Positions 25,275 to 34,049 of a stretch of 64,000 nucleotides of DNA are shown here, one piece after another; position 1 is the stretch's first letter, and the number at the start of each line of letters is the position of its first letter. This stretch comes from Gordonia heveisoli (GTDB taxonomy: Bacteria > Actinomycetota > Actinomycetes > Mycobacteriales > Mycobacteriaceae): contig NZ_JASXSH010000008.1 of NCBI RefSeq assembly GCF_030315745.1, forward strand, positions 62,001-126,000, read 5' to 3'. The notes under the pieces were generated by a model, which ran no database searches, was not told the origin of the DNA, and saw nothing but the letters and a program-made list of their open reading frames with translations. The position numbers and the translations under genes were made by a program.

Positions 25275-26092
25275 GCAGGTCAGACCGAATGAGCGGCAAC
25301 GGGATTCCCGAGTCGCTGCGCGCCGCCCTGAATACGGTCGCCAGGGCCGGCAGGCTGCTCGTCGCCTCCGACTACGACGGCTGCCTGGCACCGATCGTTT
25401 CGCGGCCCGAAGATGCGGTGCCGAACCCGGACTCGATCGTCGCGATCGAATCCGCGGCGGCGCTGCCGGACACCATGGCGGCAGTCGTCTCCGGTCGCGA
25501 GCTGGCGGTGCTGGCCGCCCTGTCCGGACTACGCGCACCGGTCACCCTCGTCGGCAGCCACGGCAGCGAGTTCGACACCGGATTCGCAACCGCCGTCGGC
25601 GCCGCCGAACGCGCACTACTCGCCGAGATCATCGACGAATTACGGTCGATCGCAGCAGATTTCCCCGGTTCCACGGTGGAGACCAAACCGGCGAGCACGG
25701 CGCTGCACGTCCGCAACACGGCTCCCGCGGACGCGGCGGCCGCTCTCGACCGTGCCCGGACCGGACCGGCCGCCCGTGATGGCGTCCACGTCACCGAGGG
25801 TAAGGCCGTCATCGAACTCGCGGTCATCGAGACGAGCAAGGGGCACGCACTCGACGTCCTCCGCGCTCGCACACATGCCGACGCCGTCGTCTACATCGGG
25901 GACGACGTCACCGACGAGAAGGCCTTCGCGCACCTCGATCCCGACCGCGGTGACCTCGGCATCAAGGTCGGCGACGGGGATACGGGCGCACGGTTCCGCA
26001 TCACCGACCCGGACGCGGTCGCCGACGTCCTCGGCTTCCTCGTCGACCAGCGCCGCGAGTTCACCACCCGCCGACGCGACTCCGCCGGCTGA
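25271..26092 (+). CDS. otsB: Trehalose-6-phosphate phosphatase
   Basis: A 273-residue HAD-superfamily phosphatase releasing trehalose from trehalose 6-phosphate. The nucleophile motif is [10 protein letters not shown] (two Asp), the second motif VVSGREL, and the metal-binding motif [11 protein letters not shown]; the cap segment [11 protein letters not shown] is typical. The ATG at 25271 overlaps the otsA stop; a second in-frame ATG at 25289 is possible. It is single-domain, unlike the long N-terminally extended OtsB2 of mycobacteria. It completes the OtsAB pathway and ends the operon, convergent with the zinc peptidase gene 19 bases away. Confidence 0.96.
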   Translation: MSRSDRMSGNGIPESLRAALNTVARAGRLLVASDYDGCLAPIVSRPEDAVPNPDSIVAIESAAALPDTMAAVVSGRELAVLAALSGLRAPVTLVGSHGSEFDTGFATAVGAAERALLAEIIDELRSIAADFPGSTVETKPASTALHVRNTAPADAAAALDRARTGPAARDGVHVTEGKAVIELAVIETSKGHALDVLRARTHADAVVYIGDDVTDEKAFAHLDPDRGDLGIKVGDGDTGARFRITDPDAVADVLGFLVDQRREFTTRRRDSAG

Positions 26093-26111
26093 GACGCAAC
26101 ATCGGCGGACC

Positions 26112-27224
26112 TCAGCGGCCCGGCGCCGGGCCGATCAGCAACCCGCCGGTGGTGTTGCGGGAGGCGCTCTCCCGGATCACCTTGTGCACAAATCCCAGTT
26201 TGCGCACCACCGGCCGCGGGATGTCGAAGGGATAGAGCGGTCGGCGTCCCATCGCCGCGTTGACGCGATTGAACATGGTGGACAGCCACTTCCAGTCATA
26301 GAGCAGCCGCTCGATCGGCTGATCGGCGTAGGACTCCAACGGCACCAGATCGCGGTCCATGCTGAACCGCACCTGATCCGCGCGCAGCATGAGTCCCGAT
26401 TCCCGTGCGGTGTCGATGGTTCCGGTGATGTGCAGATAGTGCGCAAAACACTCCGCGAAATCCTCCCACGGATGCATCGTCGCGTATTCGGAGATATACG
26501 ACTTCCGCCAGTCCGCCTGCGCCCCGAACTTGTAGTGCCGCTCGATCGCATCGGCATAGCCGGCCCGCTCGTCACCGAACAGTTCCCGGCAGGTGTCGAG
26601 ATAGCGGTCGGCGCCGTCGCCGGTCTCGACCAGGATGTGCTGGTAGTAGTGCCCCACCTCATGACGGAAATGCCCGAGCATCGTCCGGTACGGCTCACCG
26701 AGGTTGACGCGCAACCGTTCCCGATAGGCGTCCTGAGTCTCGGCCAGGTCGATGGTGATGACCCCGTTGGCATGCCCGATCGTCACCGGATGCCCGAGCG
26801 TCTGACTCGACAGCAGGTCGAAGGCCAGGCCGCCATCGGTACGCCAGTACGGTTCGACGGGCAGCCCGAGGTCGACGAGCTGATAGACGAGCAGTCGGAG
26901 GTCCAACGACGCCGGGCGCAGTTTCTCCAGTGCGATGGTGTCGTCGGCGTCGGGTCGCCCGCGCACCAGTGATCCGGCGAAACAGCGACTGCCCAACCCG
27001 AGGATGTCGTCGTCGAGTTCGGCCGGTGTCATCCAGTTGCAGCCGGTCGAGTGTCGATTCGAACACCGCACCCAGCGGCGACCCTCGATCTCGATGCCGT
27101 CCTCGGAGGCCACCACCAGCGAACGGCTCGGTAGATGCACCCCCACCGGGGTGCCGCAGAACGGACACTCCCGATTGGCGTATCCGGACAGGCCGTTGCA
27201 GATCGGGCAGGTCAGTGCGTGCAC
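26112..27224 (-). CDS. Putative zinc-binding metallopeptidase with N-terminal zinc ribbon
   Basis: A 370-residue protein. Residues 1-25 form a zinc ribbon (CPICN...CPFCG), and further Cys residues follow near 55-62 (RCSNRHSTGCNW). The catalytic part has the zincin motif FRHEVGHYYQHIL and a downstream EYATMHPWEDFAECFAHYLH carrying further metal/active-site candidates. It matches the family annotated as putative zinc-binding metallopeptidase found widely in bacteria, for which no substrate is established. GTG 27224 is the only start before the ribbon. It stands between otsB and the transglutaminase gene, in line with the latter (45 bases), so the two may be cotranscribed. Confidence 0.88.
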   Translation of the reverse strand: MHALTCPICNGLSGYANRECPFCGTPVGVHLPSRSLVVASEDGIEIEGRRWVRCSNRHSTGCNWMTPAELDDDILGLGSRCFAGSLVRGRPDADDTIALEKLRPASLDLRLLVYQLVDLGLPVEPYWRTDGGLAFDLLSSQTLGHPVTIGHANGVITIDLAETQDAYRERLRVNLGEPYRTMLGHFRHEVGHYYQHILVETGDGADRYLDTCRELFGDERAGYADAIERHYKFGAQADWRKSYISEYATMHPWEDFAECFAHYLHITGTIDTARESGLMLRADQVRFSMDRDLVPLESYADQPIERLLYDWKWLSTMFNRVNAAMGRRPLYPFDIPRPVVRKLGFVHKVIRESASRNTTGGLLIGPAPGR

Positions 27225-27269
27225 GCGCCCAGCCTAGGCGAGTGATCCGGTTCGCGACGGTTCGGCGCG

Positions 27270-28094
27270 TCAGCCGATGCGGACCAGTTGCCGACCGTCG
27301 TCGATCGGCAGTCCCCCACGCACCTGCGCCCCGACCCGATAGGAGTTCAGGTTGATCGACCCGCGATGGTTGTCCAGGAAGGCGATGTCGGCGGCGTCGC
27401 GTCCGGTGGCGATCCGCACGAAAGCCTGCCGTGGTGCGAGCCGGGTCGCATCGACGACGACCCACTCGCCATCGATGATCGCCTCGGCCACCGCATGGAA
27501 GTCCATCGGCTCACATCCGGGTGCGTACACCGCGACCACCCGGGCCGGAATGTTCAAGGCGCGCAACAACGCAACCACGAGATGCGCATAGTCACGGCAG
27601 ACCCCGGCCCCGGCGAGCAGCGTGTCCGCGGCCCCGTCGATCGGATCACTCGAACCGGGGAGGTAGCGCAGCCTGCGTTCCACGAAGTCGACCACCTCGG
27701 CCAGCAGCTTCTCGTCGGGCGAGGACTGGTCGAACTGGCCGTTGACAAAGCCGAAGAACTTGTCGGACTCGGCATATCGACTGGGACGCAGGTAAACCGA
27801 GCGGTCGGTGTCCTCCACCGGAAGCGGGTGTGCGGGGGCGGTGACCGCGGCCGCATAGTCGATGTCCAGCACACCCCCGGTCAGCTGTAGCCGATGGATG
27901 CGGGCACCGTGTTCGTCGATGATCTCCTCGGGGGTCAGCTCAGTGCCGTCGAGGGTGATCGACAGATGTTCGTCGATCTCGATTCCGGGCAGCACCGCGA
28001 CCGCGACCTGGATCTCCAGTTCGGTCGGCGCACCGATGAAGACCTCGAGCTTCGCGGAGACATCGCGAGGTCCGACGTCGTATGGCAGGGACAT
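27270..28094 (-). CDS. Transglutaminase-like cysteine protease family protein
   Basis: A 274-residue protein with an N-terminal beta-rich domain and a transglutaminase-like catalytic core. The triad is visible: Cys in GAGVCRDYAHLVVALLRALN, His in PMDFHAVAEAI, and Asp in WVVVDATRLAP. Bacterial members of this soluble group are mostly uncharacterised peptidases or amide hydrolases. The start at ATG 28094 (MSLPYDV) precedes the first strand. It is upstream of the zinc metallopeptidase on the same strand; two peptidase-like genes together hint at a shared proteolytic task, but that is inference. Confidence 0.87.
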   Translation of the reverse strand: MSLPYDVGPRDVSAKLEVFIGAPTELEIQVAVAVLPGIEIDEHLSITLDGTELTPEEIIDEHGARIHRLQLTGGVLDIDYAAAVTAPAHPLPVEDTDRSVYLRPSRYAESDKFFGFVNGQFDQSSPDEKLLAEVVDFVERRLRYLPGSSDPIDGAADTLLAGAGVCRDYAHLVVALLRALNIPARVVAVYAPGCEPMDFHAVAEAIIDGEWVVVDATRLAPRQAFVRIATGRDAADIAFLDNHRGSINLNSYRVGAQVRGGLPIDDGRQLVRIG

Positions 28095-28161
28095 GACGCA
28101 GACTGTAGGGGATGAACCGGCCGCTGGCACAATCGCCGTGCGCCGACGACGCCCGGCAGCC

Positions 28162-29316
28162 TCAGATGGTCGCGACCACCGCGATCGGATCGGCGTAGAG
28201 CACACTCAGCGCGACCACCACGGCAGCGCTTTCCTGTACTCGCACACCGAATCTCGACGGCGATATCTCCAGCGGCCAGCCGAGGGTGCTGGCCTCGTCG
28301 AAGGCTGCCTGCACCGGCGCGAGTCCGTCCGGATGGGCGGCGAAAGCATCACCGGCGACGACGATCGAGTCGGGGTTGATCACATCACGGATCATCGCGA
28401 CGCATCGACCGAGCGTCGCGGCCCGCTCGTCGGCGATCGCCGAACATTCGATCCGTTCGCCCAGCCGCTGTGCGGCCCGGTGGGCCGGGGCGTCGCCGAT
28501 GATGTCCTGCAGCCGCGGCTGATCGATCCCGTGCGCGAGCACCGGAGCGCGCACCGGCAGATGTGCGATGGTGCCGGCACCACGCTGCGGTACATGCACC
28601 CGGCCGTCGAGAGTCATTGCCATACCCGCGGTTTCCCGGGCGTAGAAGAAGAGGCCAGAACCCAGGTCGGCCCGCGGCGAGGTGAGTAGGAGTTCGGCGG
28701 CGGCCATCGCCTCCACGTGTTCGCACACCGACACCGGCACCCCGAGGGCCGCCGCCAGCTTGTCCCCGATCGGCACCTGCCGCCAGCCCAGCACCGGGTG
28801 GGTCACGATGCCGGTGTCGATGTCGACGGCGCCACCGAGTGCGACACCGGCCCACAGCAGCCGCCGACCGGCGAATCGATTGACGAGTTCGGCGAGGAGC
28901 GCACACAACTGGTCGGTCGCCGCCGAGGCCGGACCCGAGGGCGTCAGGACCGCATGACTGTGCAACGTCCGGCCGCCCAGGTCGGCGATGGCGAGCACGG
29001 TGCGGCGCGCACCGATGTGCATACCGGCCACGCACAACGAATCCCGATCGATGGTCAGCGGATTCTTCGGGCGCCCGATGGCGCCCGGGTCGACCAGGTC
29101 GGGTCGTTCGACGACCAGGCCATGGGCGGCGAGGGCATGGACCTGCCGGTTGACCGTCGCCGCCGACAATTGCGTCGAGGCGACCAGGTGGTCGCGGGTC
29201 ACCGGACCACCCACCCGGATGGCCTGCAGCACCGCCGCGGCCGGTGTCGAGGTCACCTGAAGTGTCGCGGGTACCACCCGGGCTCCGCCGCCGACGCGCT
29301 CTGCGGTGTCAGACAT
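28162..29316 (-). CDS. ROK-family transcriptional regulator (Rv0485-like)
   Basis: A 384-residue regulator. Residues about 20-85 form a winged helix (LVASTQLSAATVNRQVHALAAHGL), followed by a ROK sugar-kinase-like fold with ALGGAVDIDTGIV. The typical ROK zinc-binding Cys cluster is not apparent, so sugar-kinase activity is doubtful. By position next to the SDR and L,D-transpeptidase genes it corresponds to Rv0485 of M. tuberculosis, implicated there in control of a PE/PPE gene pair and virulence. The start at 29316 (MSDTAERV) has a weak ribosome site; codons at 29367 or 29376 are alternatives. It is divergent from the SDR gene. Confidence 0.85.
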   Translation of the reverse strand: MSDTAERVGGGARVVPATLQVTSTPAAAVLQAIRVGGPVTRDHLVASTQLSAATVNRQVHALAAHGLVVERPDLVDPGAIGRPKNPLTIDRDSLCVAGMHIGARRTVLAIADLGGRTLHSHAVLTPSGPASAATDQLCALLAELVNRFAGRRLLWAGVALGGAVDIDTGIVTHPVLGWRQVPIGDKLAAALGVPVSVCEHVEAMAAAELLLTSPRADLGSGLFFYARETAGMAMTLDGRVHVPQRGAGTIAHLPVRAPVLAHGIDQPRLQDIIGDAPAHRAAQRLGERIECSAIADERAATLGRCVAMIRDVINPDSIVVAGDAFAAHPDGLAPVQAAFDEASTLGWPLEISPSRFGVRVQESAAVVVALSVLYADPIAVVATI

Positions 29317-29414
29317 GAGGTCGAAGCTAGCACCCGATGCGGCGCGATTCCGGAACTCAGCAGCCATCACCGGCACCCGGACATCCGCACCCAGGACGTC
29401 GTTAGGCTGGGTGG

Positions 29415-30194
29415 ATGAGCACCGACACCGAACCCGCCGCCAACCCCGCCCTCACCGATCCCGACTCCCGCATCGCCGTCGTGACCGGAGCCAGTTCGGG
29501 TATCGGCGAGGCCGCGGCACGGGCGCTCGCCGCGCAGGGCTATCACGTCGTCGTCGGAGCCCGGCGAGTAGACCGGATCACCGCCCTGGCCGACGAAATC
29601 GGCGGTACCGGTAGGCAACTCGACGTCACCGATGAGCAGTCGGTGACCGATTTCGTCGCCGGCCTCGACCGGGTGCACGTGCTGGTGAACAACGCAGGCG
29701 GCGCCAAGGGTCTCGATCCGGTCACCACCGCGAACTTCGACGACTGGCGCTGGATGTGGGAGACGAACGTGCTCGGCAGCCTGCGCGTGACCAAAGCGCT
29801 GCTGCCCGCACTGGAGGCATCCGGCGACGGTCTGATCATTTCGATCACGTCGATTGCAGCTCTGGAGGCCTACGACAACGGGGCCGGATACACCTCGGCC
29901 AAACATGCCCAGGCGATCACGCACCGGACCCTGCGATACGAACTACTCGGCAAGCCGATCCGGCTCACCGAGATCGCCCCGGGCATGGTCGAGACGGACT
30001 TCTCGCTGGTCCGCTTCGACGGCGATCAGGAGCGCGCCGATGCCGTCTACCAGGGGCTGACACCGCTGAGCGCCGAGGACGTCGCCGAGGTGATCGGATT
30101 CGTCGCCTCCCGGCCACCACATGTGAACCTCGATCAGATCGTCCTCAAGCCGCGCGACCAGGCGTCGGCCCGCCGCAACATCAAGACCGGGTAG
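29415..30194 (+). CDS. Short-chain dehydrogenase/reductase (Rv0484c-like)
   Basis: A 259-residue classical SDR. The cofactor loop is VTGASSGIGEAAARAL, with an Arg pair after the second strand (GARRVDR) suggesting NADP(H). The structural NNAGG, the catalytic Ser segment ISITSIAALE and Tyr-x3-Lys (YTSAKHAQA) are all present. The substrate is unknown. It lies in the same relative order and direction as Rv0484c between the ROK regulator and the L,D-transpeptidase. The 15-bp tandem repeat begins six bases after its stop codon. Confidence 0.93.
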   Translation: MSTDTEPAANPALTDPDSRIAVVTGASSGIGEAAARALAAQGYHVVVGARRVDRITALADEIGGTGRQLDVTDEQSVTDFVAGLDRVHVLVNNAGGAKGLDPVTTANFDDWRWMWETNVLGSLRVTKALLPALEASGDGLIISITSIAALEAYDNGAGYTSAKHAQAITHRTLRYELLGKPIRLTEIAPGMVETDFSLVRFDGDQERADAVYQGLTPLSAEDVAEVIGFVASRPPHVNLDQIVLKPRDQASARRNIKTG

Positions 30195-30199
30195 ACGCC

Positions 30200-30289
30200 G
30201 GGGTCATCGCGGTCGGGGTCATCGCGGTCGGGGTCATCGCGGTCGGGGTCATCGCGGTCGGGGTCATCGCGGTCGGGGTCATCGTGGGC
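30200..30289. repeat. 15-bp tandem repeat, six units
   Basis: Five exact copies of GGGGTCATCGCGGTC (30200-30274) and a sixth diverged copy (30275-30289). The tract fills the gap between the convergent SDR and L,D-transpeptidase genes and includes the transpeptidase stop codon (30279-30281) in its last unit. Because 15 is a multiple of three, copy-number change would not shift frames. It looks like a minisatellite or VNTR and would be variable between strains. Confidence 0.95.
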
Positions 30290-31526
30290 GGGGCGCGGTC
30301 TTCGGCGTGGCGGGCACCGAGGTGTCGGGTGCCTGCCCCTTGATGGCCGACATCCCCTGCCACGCCGACCAGTCGAAGATCCAGTCGTAGAGATCACCGT
30401 CGGCCTCCGACAACGCGATTCGCGTTCCCGTCACCTCGACCGGATCACCGTAGATCGCGGTCTGGAAGTAGCGCTGGGCGTTCTCCAGCGACAGATTGAT
30501 ACAGCCGTTGGTGACGTTCGCCGACCCCTGGACGCCGATGGTCTCCGGATTGGCGTGGATGAACTCGCCGTTGTTGGAGATCCGCACCGCGAACCGTTCC
30601 CGGATGTTGAAGTAGCCCGCAGCCGGGTTGGTCATATAGAAGTCTTCGTACTTTTCGGTGACGACGTGGATACCCGAGCGAGTGACATTGCGATCGAGGT
30701 CGCCGCCGCCGTAGCTGCACGGCAGGGTCATCAGCGTCGCTCCGTCGCGTATCACGACGATCTGATGCGACGACGCCTCCGCCTTGACGACCTGCGCGCG
30801 GCCGATGGTGTAGTCGCTGGTGACGTCGGCGGCCCCGTAGGCACCGCCGCCGTGGTCGAGGCCGTAGAACTTGGCTTTCATGGAGACCTTGGTGCCCGGC
30901 TCGAAATACTCCTTCGGACGCCAGTGCACCCGGGACCCGTTGTCCTCACCGAGCCAGGCCCAGCCACCTTCGGTGTGCGGCGTGGTGGTGACCGTCAGCG
31001 CCTTTTCCACCGCCGCCTTGTCCTCGACGGTCCCGCTGAATTTCAGGATGAGTGGCGCGGCGATCCCGACTTCCTGACCGTCGCCGATGTTGACCACCAC
31101 GTTGAGCTGATTGGCCGGGGCCAGGGTTGTGAACGACCCGTCGAGCTGAACCGTCTTGCGGTCGAAACCGGTCGCGCTGCCCGCCCAGGTGTACTCGGTG
31201 TCGTAGCCCAGCGGCTCGCTGACGGTGAAGGTGGTCCGATCGTCGGAGAGTTTGCCTGCCACCGTCTTTCCGCGCGGATTGACCAGTTTGACGTTGGGAT
31301 CGAGCACACCGTTCGCCGCGCGCACCGAGTACTCGGCAGTCGGATTGGGCGCCGGGCCGTCCAGGGCCGGCGTATAGGTCAGTTCGACGGTCGGCGCCGC
31401 GGGCGCGTCGCCACTGCCCGAGTCGGTGGACGACGAGCCGCAGGCTGCCACCGCGACTCCGACGATCCCGACACCCGCGGCGGCGAGTACGGTTCGGCGA
31501 TTGGGCTGCAACTGGCTGTTCATCAT
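30279..31526 (-). CDS. Lipoprotein L,D-transpeptidase (LprQ/LdtMt5-like)
   Basis: A 415-residue periplasmic enzyme that forms 3-3 crosslinks in peptidoglycan. A signal peptide ends in the lipobox VAVAAC near residue 29, so the protein is lipid-anchored. Two Ig-like domains follow (PTVELTYTPALDGPAPNPTA; NQLNVVVNIGDGQEVGIAAP), then the YkuD domain with HANPETIGVQGSANVTNGCI carrying the catalytic Cys and upstream His. The motif TNGCIN replaces the common SHGCIR/N. Position beside the SDR and ROK genes matches Rv0483 (lprQ). GGTAGAG supports ATG 31526; TTG 31532 and ATG 31523 are alternatives. The C-terminus has a short Pro/Thr tail next to the tandem repeat. Confidence 0.93.
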   Translation of the reverse strand: MMNSQLQPNRRTVLAAAGVGIVGVAVAACGSSSTDSGSGDAPAAPTVELTYTPALDGPAPNPTAEYSVRAANGVLDPNVKLVNPRGKTVAGKLSDDRTTFTVSEPLGYDTEYTWAGSATGFDRKTVQLDGSFTTLAPANQLNVVVNIGDGQEVGIAAPLILKFSGTVEDKAAVEKALTVTTTPHTEGGWAWLGEDNGSRVHWRPKEYFEPGTKVSMKAKFYGLDHGGGAYGAADVTSDYTIGRAQVVKAEASSHQIVVIRDGATLMTLPCSYGGGDLDRNVTRSGIHVVTEKYEDFYMTNPAAGYFNIRERFAVRISNNGEFIHANPETIGVQGSANVTNGCINLSLENAQRYFQTAIYGDPVEVTGTRIALSEADGDLYDWIFDWSAWQGMSAIKGQAPDTSVPATPKTAPRPR

Positions 31527-31553
31527 CGACAACTCTACCGACGCAACGGCCGG

Positions 31554-32132
31554 TCAGCGGGGTTCGGCGGCTCCGGGCAGGTGTGCCCGCTCACCGTCGT
31601 GGTCGAAGATCGACAGCACCTCCGCGGGCCCGTCCGCCGCACCGACGGAGTGCGGCACCATCGTCGAGAACTCGGCGGCGGCGCCGGACGGCACCAGAAT
31701 GGTGCGATCCCCGAGGTGCAGTCGCACCGTGCCGGAGAGCACCGTGAACCATTCGCGGCCGGGGTGCACCCGCAACCGGTCGGGGCCGCTCGGATGGCTG
31801 GGGTCGAAGCGCATCTTCGCCACGCTGACGCCCTGAGGTGCACTTTCCCGGGAAAGTAGCCAGATCGTCAGCCCATCGGCGGTATGCGGCTGTGGGCGGA
31901 TCACCACATCTTCGTCGGCCACCGGCTCGACCAGCTGATCCAGCGTGGTGCCCAGTGCGCGCGCGATCGGCACCAGTTGGTCGAGCGCCACCCGTCGGTG
32001 GCCGGTCTCGATTCGACTCAGGGTCGAGGGGCTGAGGTAGCAGCGCGCCGCCAGCGCATCGAGCGTCCAGCCCTTCGAAAGCCGCAGTCCGCGGATGCGC
32101 TGGCGTACCACCGCGTCGAGTTCTTGCGTCAT
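31554..32132 (-). CDS. XRE-family regulator with C-terminal cupin
   Basis: A 192-residue regulator: an HTH_3 domain at residues 10-65 (LRLSKGWTLDALAARCYLSP, then STLSRIETGHR) and a cupin sensor at about 100-185 (HPGREWFTVLSGTVRLHLGD). Proteins of this build sense small molecules. It is divergent from a methyltransferase-flavoprotein pair with 47 bases between start codons and a palindrome in the gap, so it probably regulates that pair and itself. ATG 32132 is preferred to a TTG two codons upstream. This three-gene unit is absent from the corresponding M. tuberculosis position, so it is an insertion relative to that order. Confidence 0.92.
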   Translation of the reverse strand: MTQELDAVVRQRIRGLRLSKGWTLDALAARCYLSPSTLSRIETGHRRVALDQLVPIARALGTTLDQLVEPVADEDVVIRPQPHTADGLTIWLLSRESAPQGVSVAKMRFDPSHPSGPDRLRVHPGREWFTVLSGTVRLHLGDRTILVPSGAAAEFSTMVPHSVGAADGPAEVLSIFDHDGERAHLPGAAEPR

Positions 32133-32144
32133 AGGCAAGAGTGT

Positions 32145-32159
32145 ATGCCGTTAAGGCAT
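32145..32159. promoter_or_regulatory. Operator palindrome between XRE-cupin and methyltransferase genes
   Basis: ATGCC-GTTAA-GGCAT, a 5-bp inverted repeat with an A/T-containing 5-base centre, in the 47-base divergent gap. It is the only clear dyad there and overlaps where both promoters must be. Confidence 0.65.
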
Positions 32160-32179
32160 TACGTGGCTAGGCTGAACGC

Positions 32180-33055
32180 ATGAACGAAGGGCACCACAAC
32201 CACCATTCCCAGCACGTGTCCGGGGAATCCACGCCGATGACCGCACTGGCGCGGATCTTCGATCTCGACGCCGCGGTGACCGGCGCATACCTCGACGACG
32301 CGATCGACCTCATCCGAGCCGCACGCAGCCACGAACCAGCCGTGGTCGTGGATCTCGGCGCGGGCACCGGGTCGGCGACGACCCGCCTGGCAGCCCGCTT
32401 CCCGTCGGCGACGATCGTCGCGGTCGACAACTCGCCGACATTCGCCGATCAGGTCGTGCGGCGGGCCGCGACCGACGGGTGGTCCTCGCGACTGACGACG
32501 GTGGCCGCCGATCTCGACGACGGCTGGCCCGTCGCGGTCGGCACCCCTGATGTGGTGTGGGCATCGTCCTCGATGCACCATGCCGCCGATCCGGCCCGGC
32601 TGCTGCGGGAGATGTACGCACGCCTGGCCGACGACGGAACCCTCGCGGTCCTCGAGATCGAGGGACCGCCGCGGTTCCTGCCGGCCGACCAGGGCATCGG
32701 TACACCCGGCTTCGAGGACCGGATCGTCGACCTACTCACCCGATCCGGATGGAACACCCATCCGGACTGGACCGTTCCCCTCACCGAGGCCGGATTCGGC
32801 AGGGTGACAAGAACATCGATTCGCGTCGAACCAGCCACCGCCCCGCCGGGCACCGCCGAATACGCGGTCGAGTGGTACGCGCATCTGCGCGACGGGATCG
32901 GCCGCGAACTCCCCGGCACCGACCGCGCCATTCTCGACCAACTGCTGTCCCACGATCACCCTCAATCGCTGCACGCCCGCCCCGATCTGCGCCTGCGCGC
33001 CGGTCGACTCCTCTGGCTTGCGCAGCCCAACGCCGAAGGAGCACATCATGTCTGA
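32180..33055 (+). CDS. Class I SAM-dependent methyltransferase
   Basis: A 291-residue Rossmann methyltransferase. Motif I is VVDLGAGTGSATTRLA, the acidic loop VAVDNSPTF, and WASSSMHHAADPARLLREMY is the methyltransf_11-type post-motif. The first 15 residues are His-rich (HHNHHSQHVSGE), possibly metal binding. The substrate is unknown. Its end overlaps the flavoprotein start by 8 bases, so the two are coupled; both are controlled from the XRE-cupin gap. Methyltransferase plus thioredoxin-reductase-like flavoprotein plus XRE-cupin is a recurring actinobacterial arrangement in my recollection. Confidence 0.9.
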   Translation: MNEGHHNHHSQHVSGESTPMTALARIFDLDAAVTGAYLDDAIDLIRAARSHEPAVVVDLGAGTGSATTRLAARFPSATIVAVDNSPTFADQVVRRAATDGWSSRLTTVAADLDDGWPVAVGTPDVVWASSSMHHAADPARLLREMYARLADDGTLAVLEIEGPPRFLPADQGIGTPGFEDRIVDLLTRSGWNTHPDWTVPLTEAGFGRVTRTSIRVEPATAPPGTAEYAVEWYAHLRDGIGRELPGTDRAILDQLLSHDHPQSLHARPDLRLRAGRLLWLAQPNAEGAHHV

Positions 33056-34037
33056 CCCGAACAGCAACGAGAACACCGAAGCGGTCGAGAGTTTCGACGT
33101 CGTCGTGGTTGGTGGTGGTCCAGCCGGCCTCAGCGCCGGCACCGCCCTCGCCCGATCGTTGCGTTCGGTCGCCGTTCTCGACGACGACCGGCCGCGCAAC
33201 GGTCCGGCGACCGGCGCGCACAACGTACTCGGCCACGAGGGCATCGCACCGCGCGACCTGTTGGCCGCCGGCCGCGCCGAGTTCACCGGTTACGGCGGAG
33301 TCGTGCGCGCCGACACCGCGCACACCGTCACCAGCGCCGACGACGGATTCCGCCTCGGCCTGGCCTCGGGCGGCGAACTTCACGCGCGGCGGTTGATATT
33401 GGCCACCGGGCTGATCGACGAGCTGCCCGACATCCCAGGGGTAGCCGACCTGTGGGGAACCGATGTCTTGCACTGCCCGTACTGCCACGGATGGGAGGTG
33501 CGCGGGCAACGCATCGCGGTGCTGGCGACCGGACCGATGGCGGGCCATCAGGCGAAACTGTTTCGGCAGCTGTCGGATACGGTCATGGTCGTCGGCGGCG
33601 ACCACCAGTCCCTGGACGAGACCGAGGCGGCCGAATTGGCCGCCCTCGGTATCGAGGTGATCGGCCCTGCCGCCCGGGAGGTGCGGGTCCGCACCGATCC
33701 CGATGGCCGCGCACGCCTGGCCGGCATCGCTCTCGACGACGGTCGGGTCCTCGACGCCGATGCGGTCGTCGTCGGGCCACGCTTCATCGCCCGCACCGAC
33801 CTCTATGAACAGCTGGGCGGTGTACCCACCCCGCATCCGATGGGCGTGTTCATCGAGACCGACCAGATGGGCGCGACCGCGGTGCCCGGCGTCTGGGCGG
33901 CCGGCAATTCGGCGGATCTGTCCGCGATCGTCGCGGTGTCCATGGGCGCCGGTGTGATGACCGGTGCGGCAGTCAATCTCGACCTCATCACCGAGGACAC
34001 GCAACGGGCGCTGGCGGCCACGGCCGCCCTGTCCTGA
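33048..34037 (+). CDS. Thioredoxin-reductase-like FAD oxidoreductase
   Basis: A 329-residue flavoprotein. The FAD dinucleotide motif is VVVVGGGPAGLSAGTALA, the NAD(P)-domain redox motif is CPYC (VLHCPYCHGWE), and the C-terminal FAD motif is GVWAAGNSADLS. The second, pyridine-nucleotide GxGxxA motif is weak (VLATGPMAGHQAKL), as in ferredoxin-independent or gliotoxin-oxidase-like relatives, so NADPH use is uncertain; it could be a thiol oxidase acting with the coupled methyltransferase. ATG 33048 follows AAGGAG by six bases. It ends 12 bases before the convergent deoC. Confidence 0.9.
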   Translation: MSDPNSNENTEAVESFDVVVVGGGPAGLSAGTALARSLRSVAVLDDDRPRNGPATGAHNVLGHEGIAPRDLLAAGRAEFTGYGGVVRADTAHTVTSADDGFRLGLASGGELHARRLILATGLIDELPDIPGVADLWGTDVLHCPYCHGWEVRGQRIAVLATGPMAGHQAKLFRQLSDTVMVVGGDHQSLDETEAAELAALGIEVIGPAAREVRVRTDPDGRARLAGIALDDGRVLDADAVVVGPRFIARTDLYEQLGGVPTPHPMGVFIETDQMGATAVPGVWAAGNSADLSAIVAVSMGAGVMTGAAVNLDLITEDTQRALAATAALS

Positions 34038-34049
34038 CCGACGGCCGCG

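Noticed and set aside
30200-30289. CRISPR array
   Set aside because: Units are adjacent with no unique spacers, and there are no cas genes; it is a tandem repeat.
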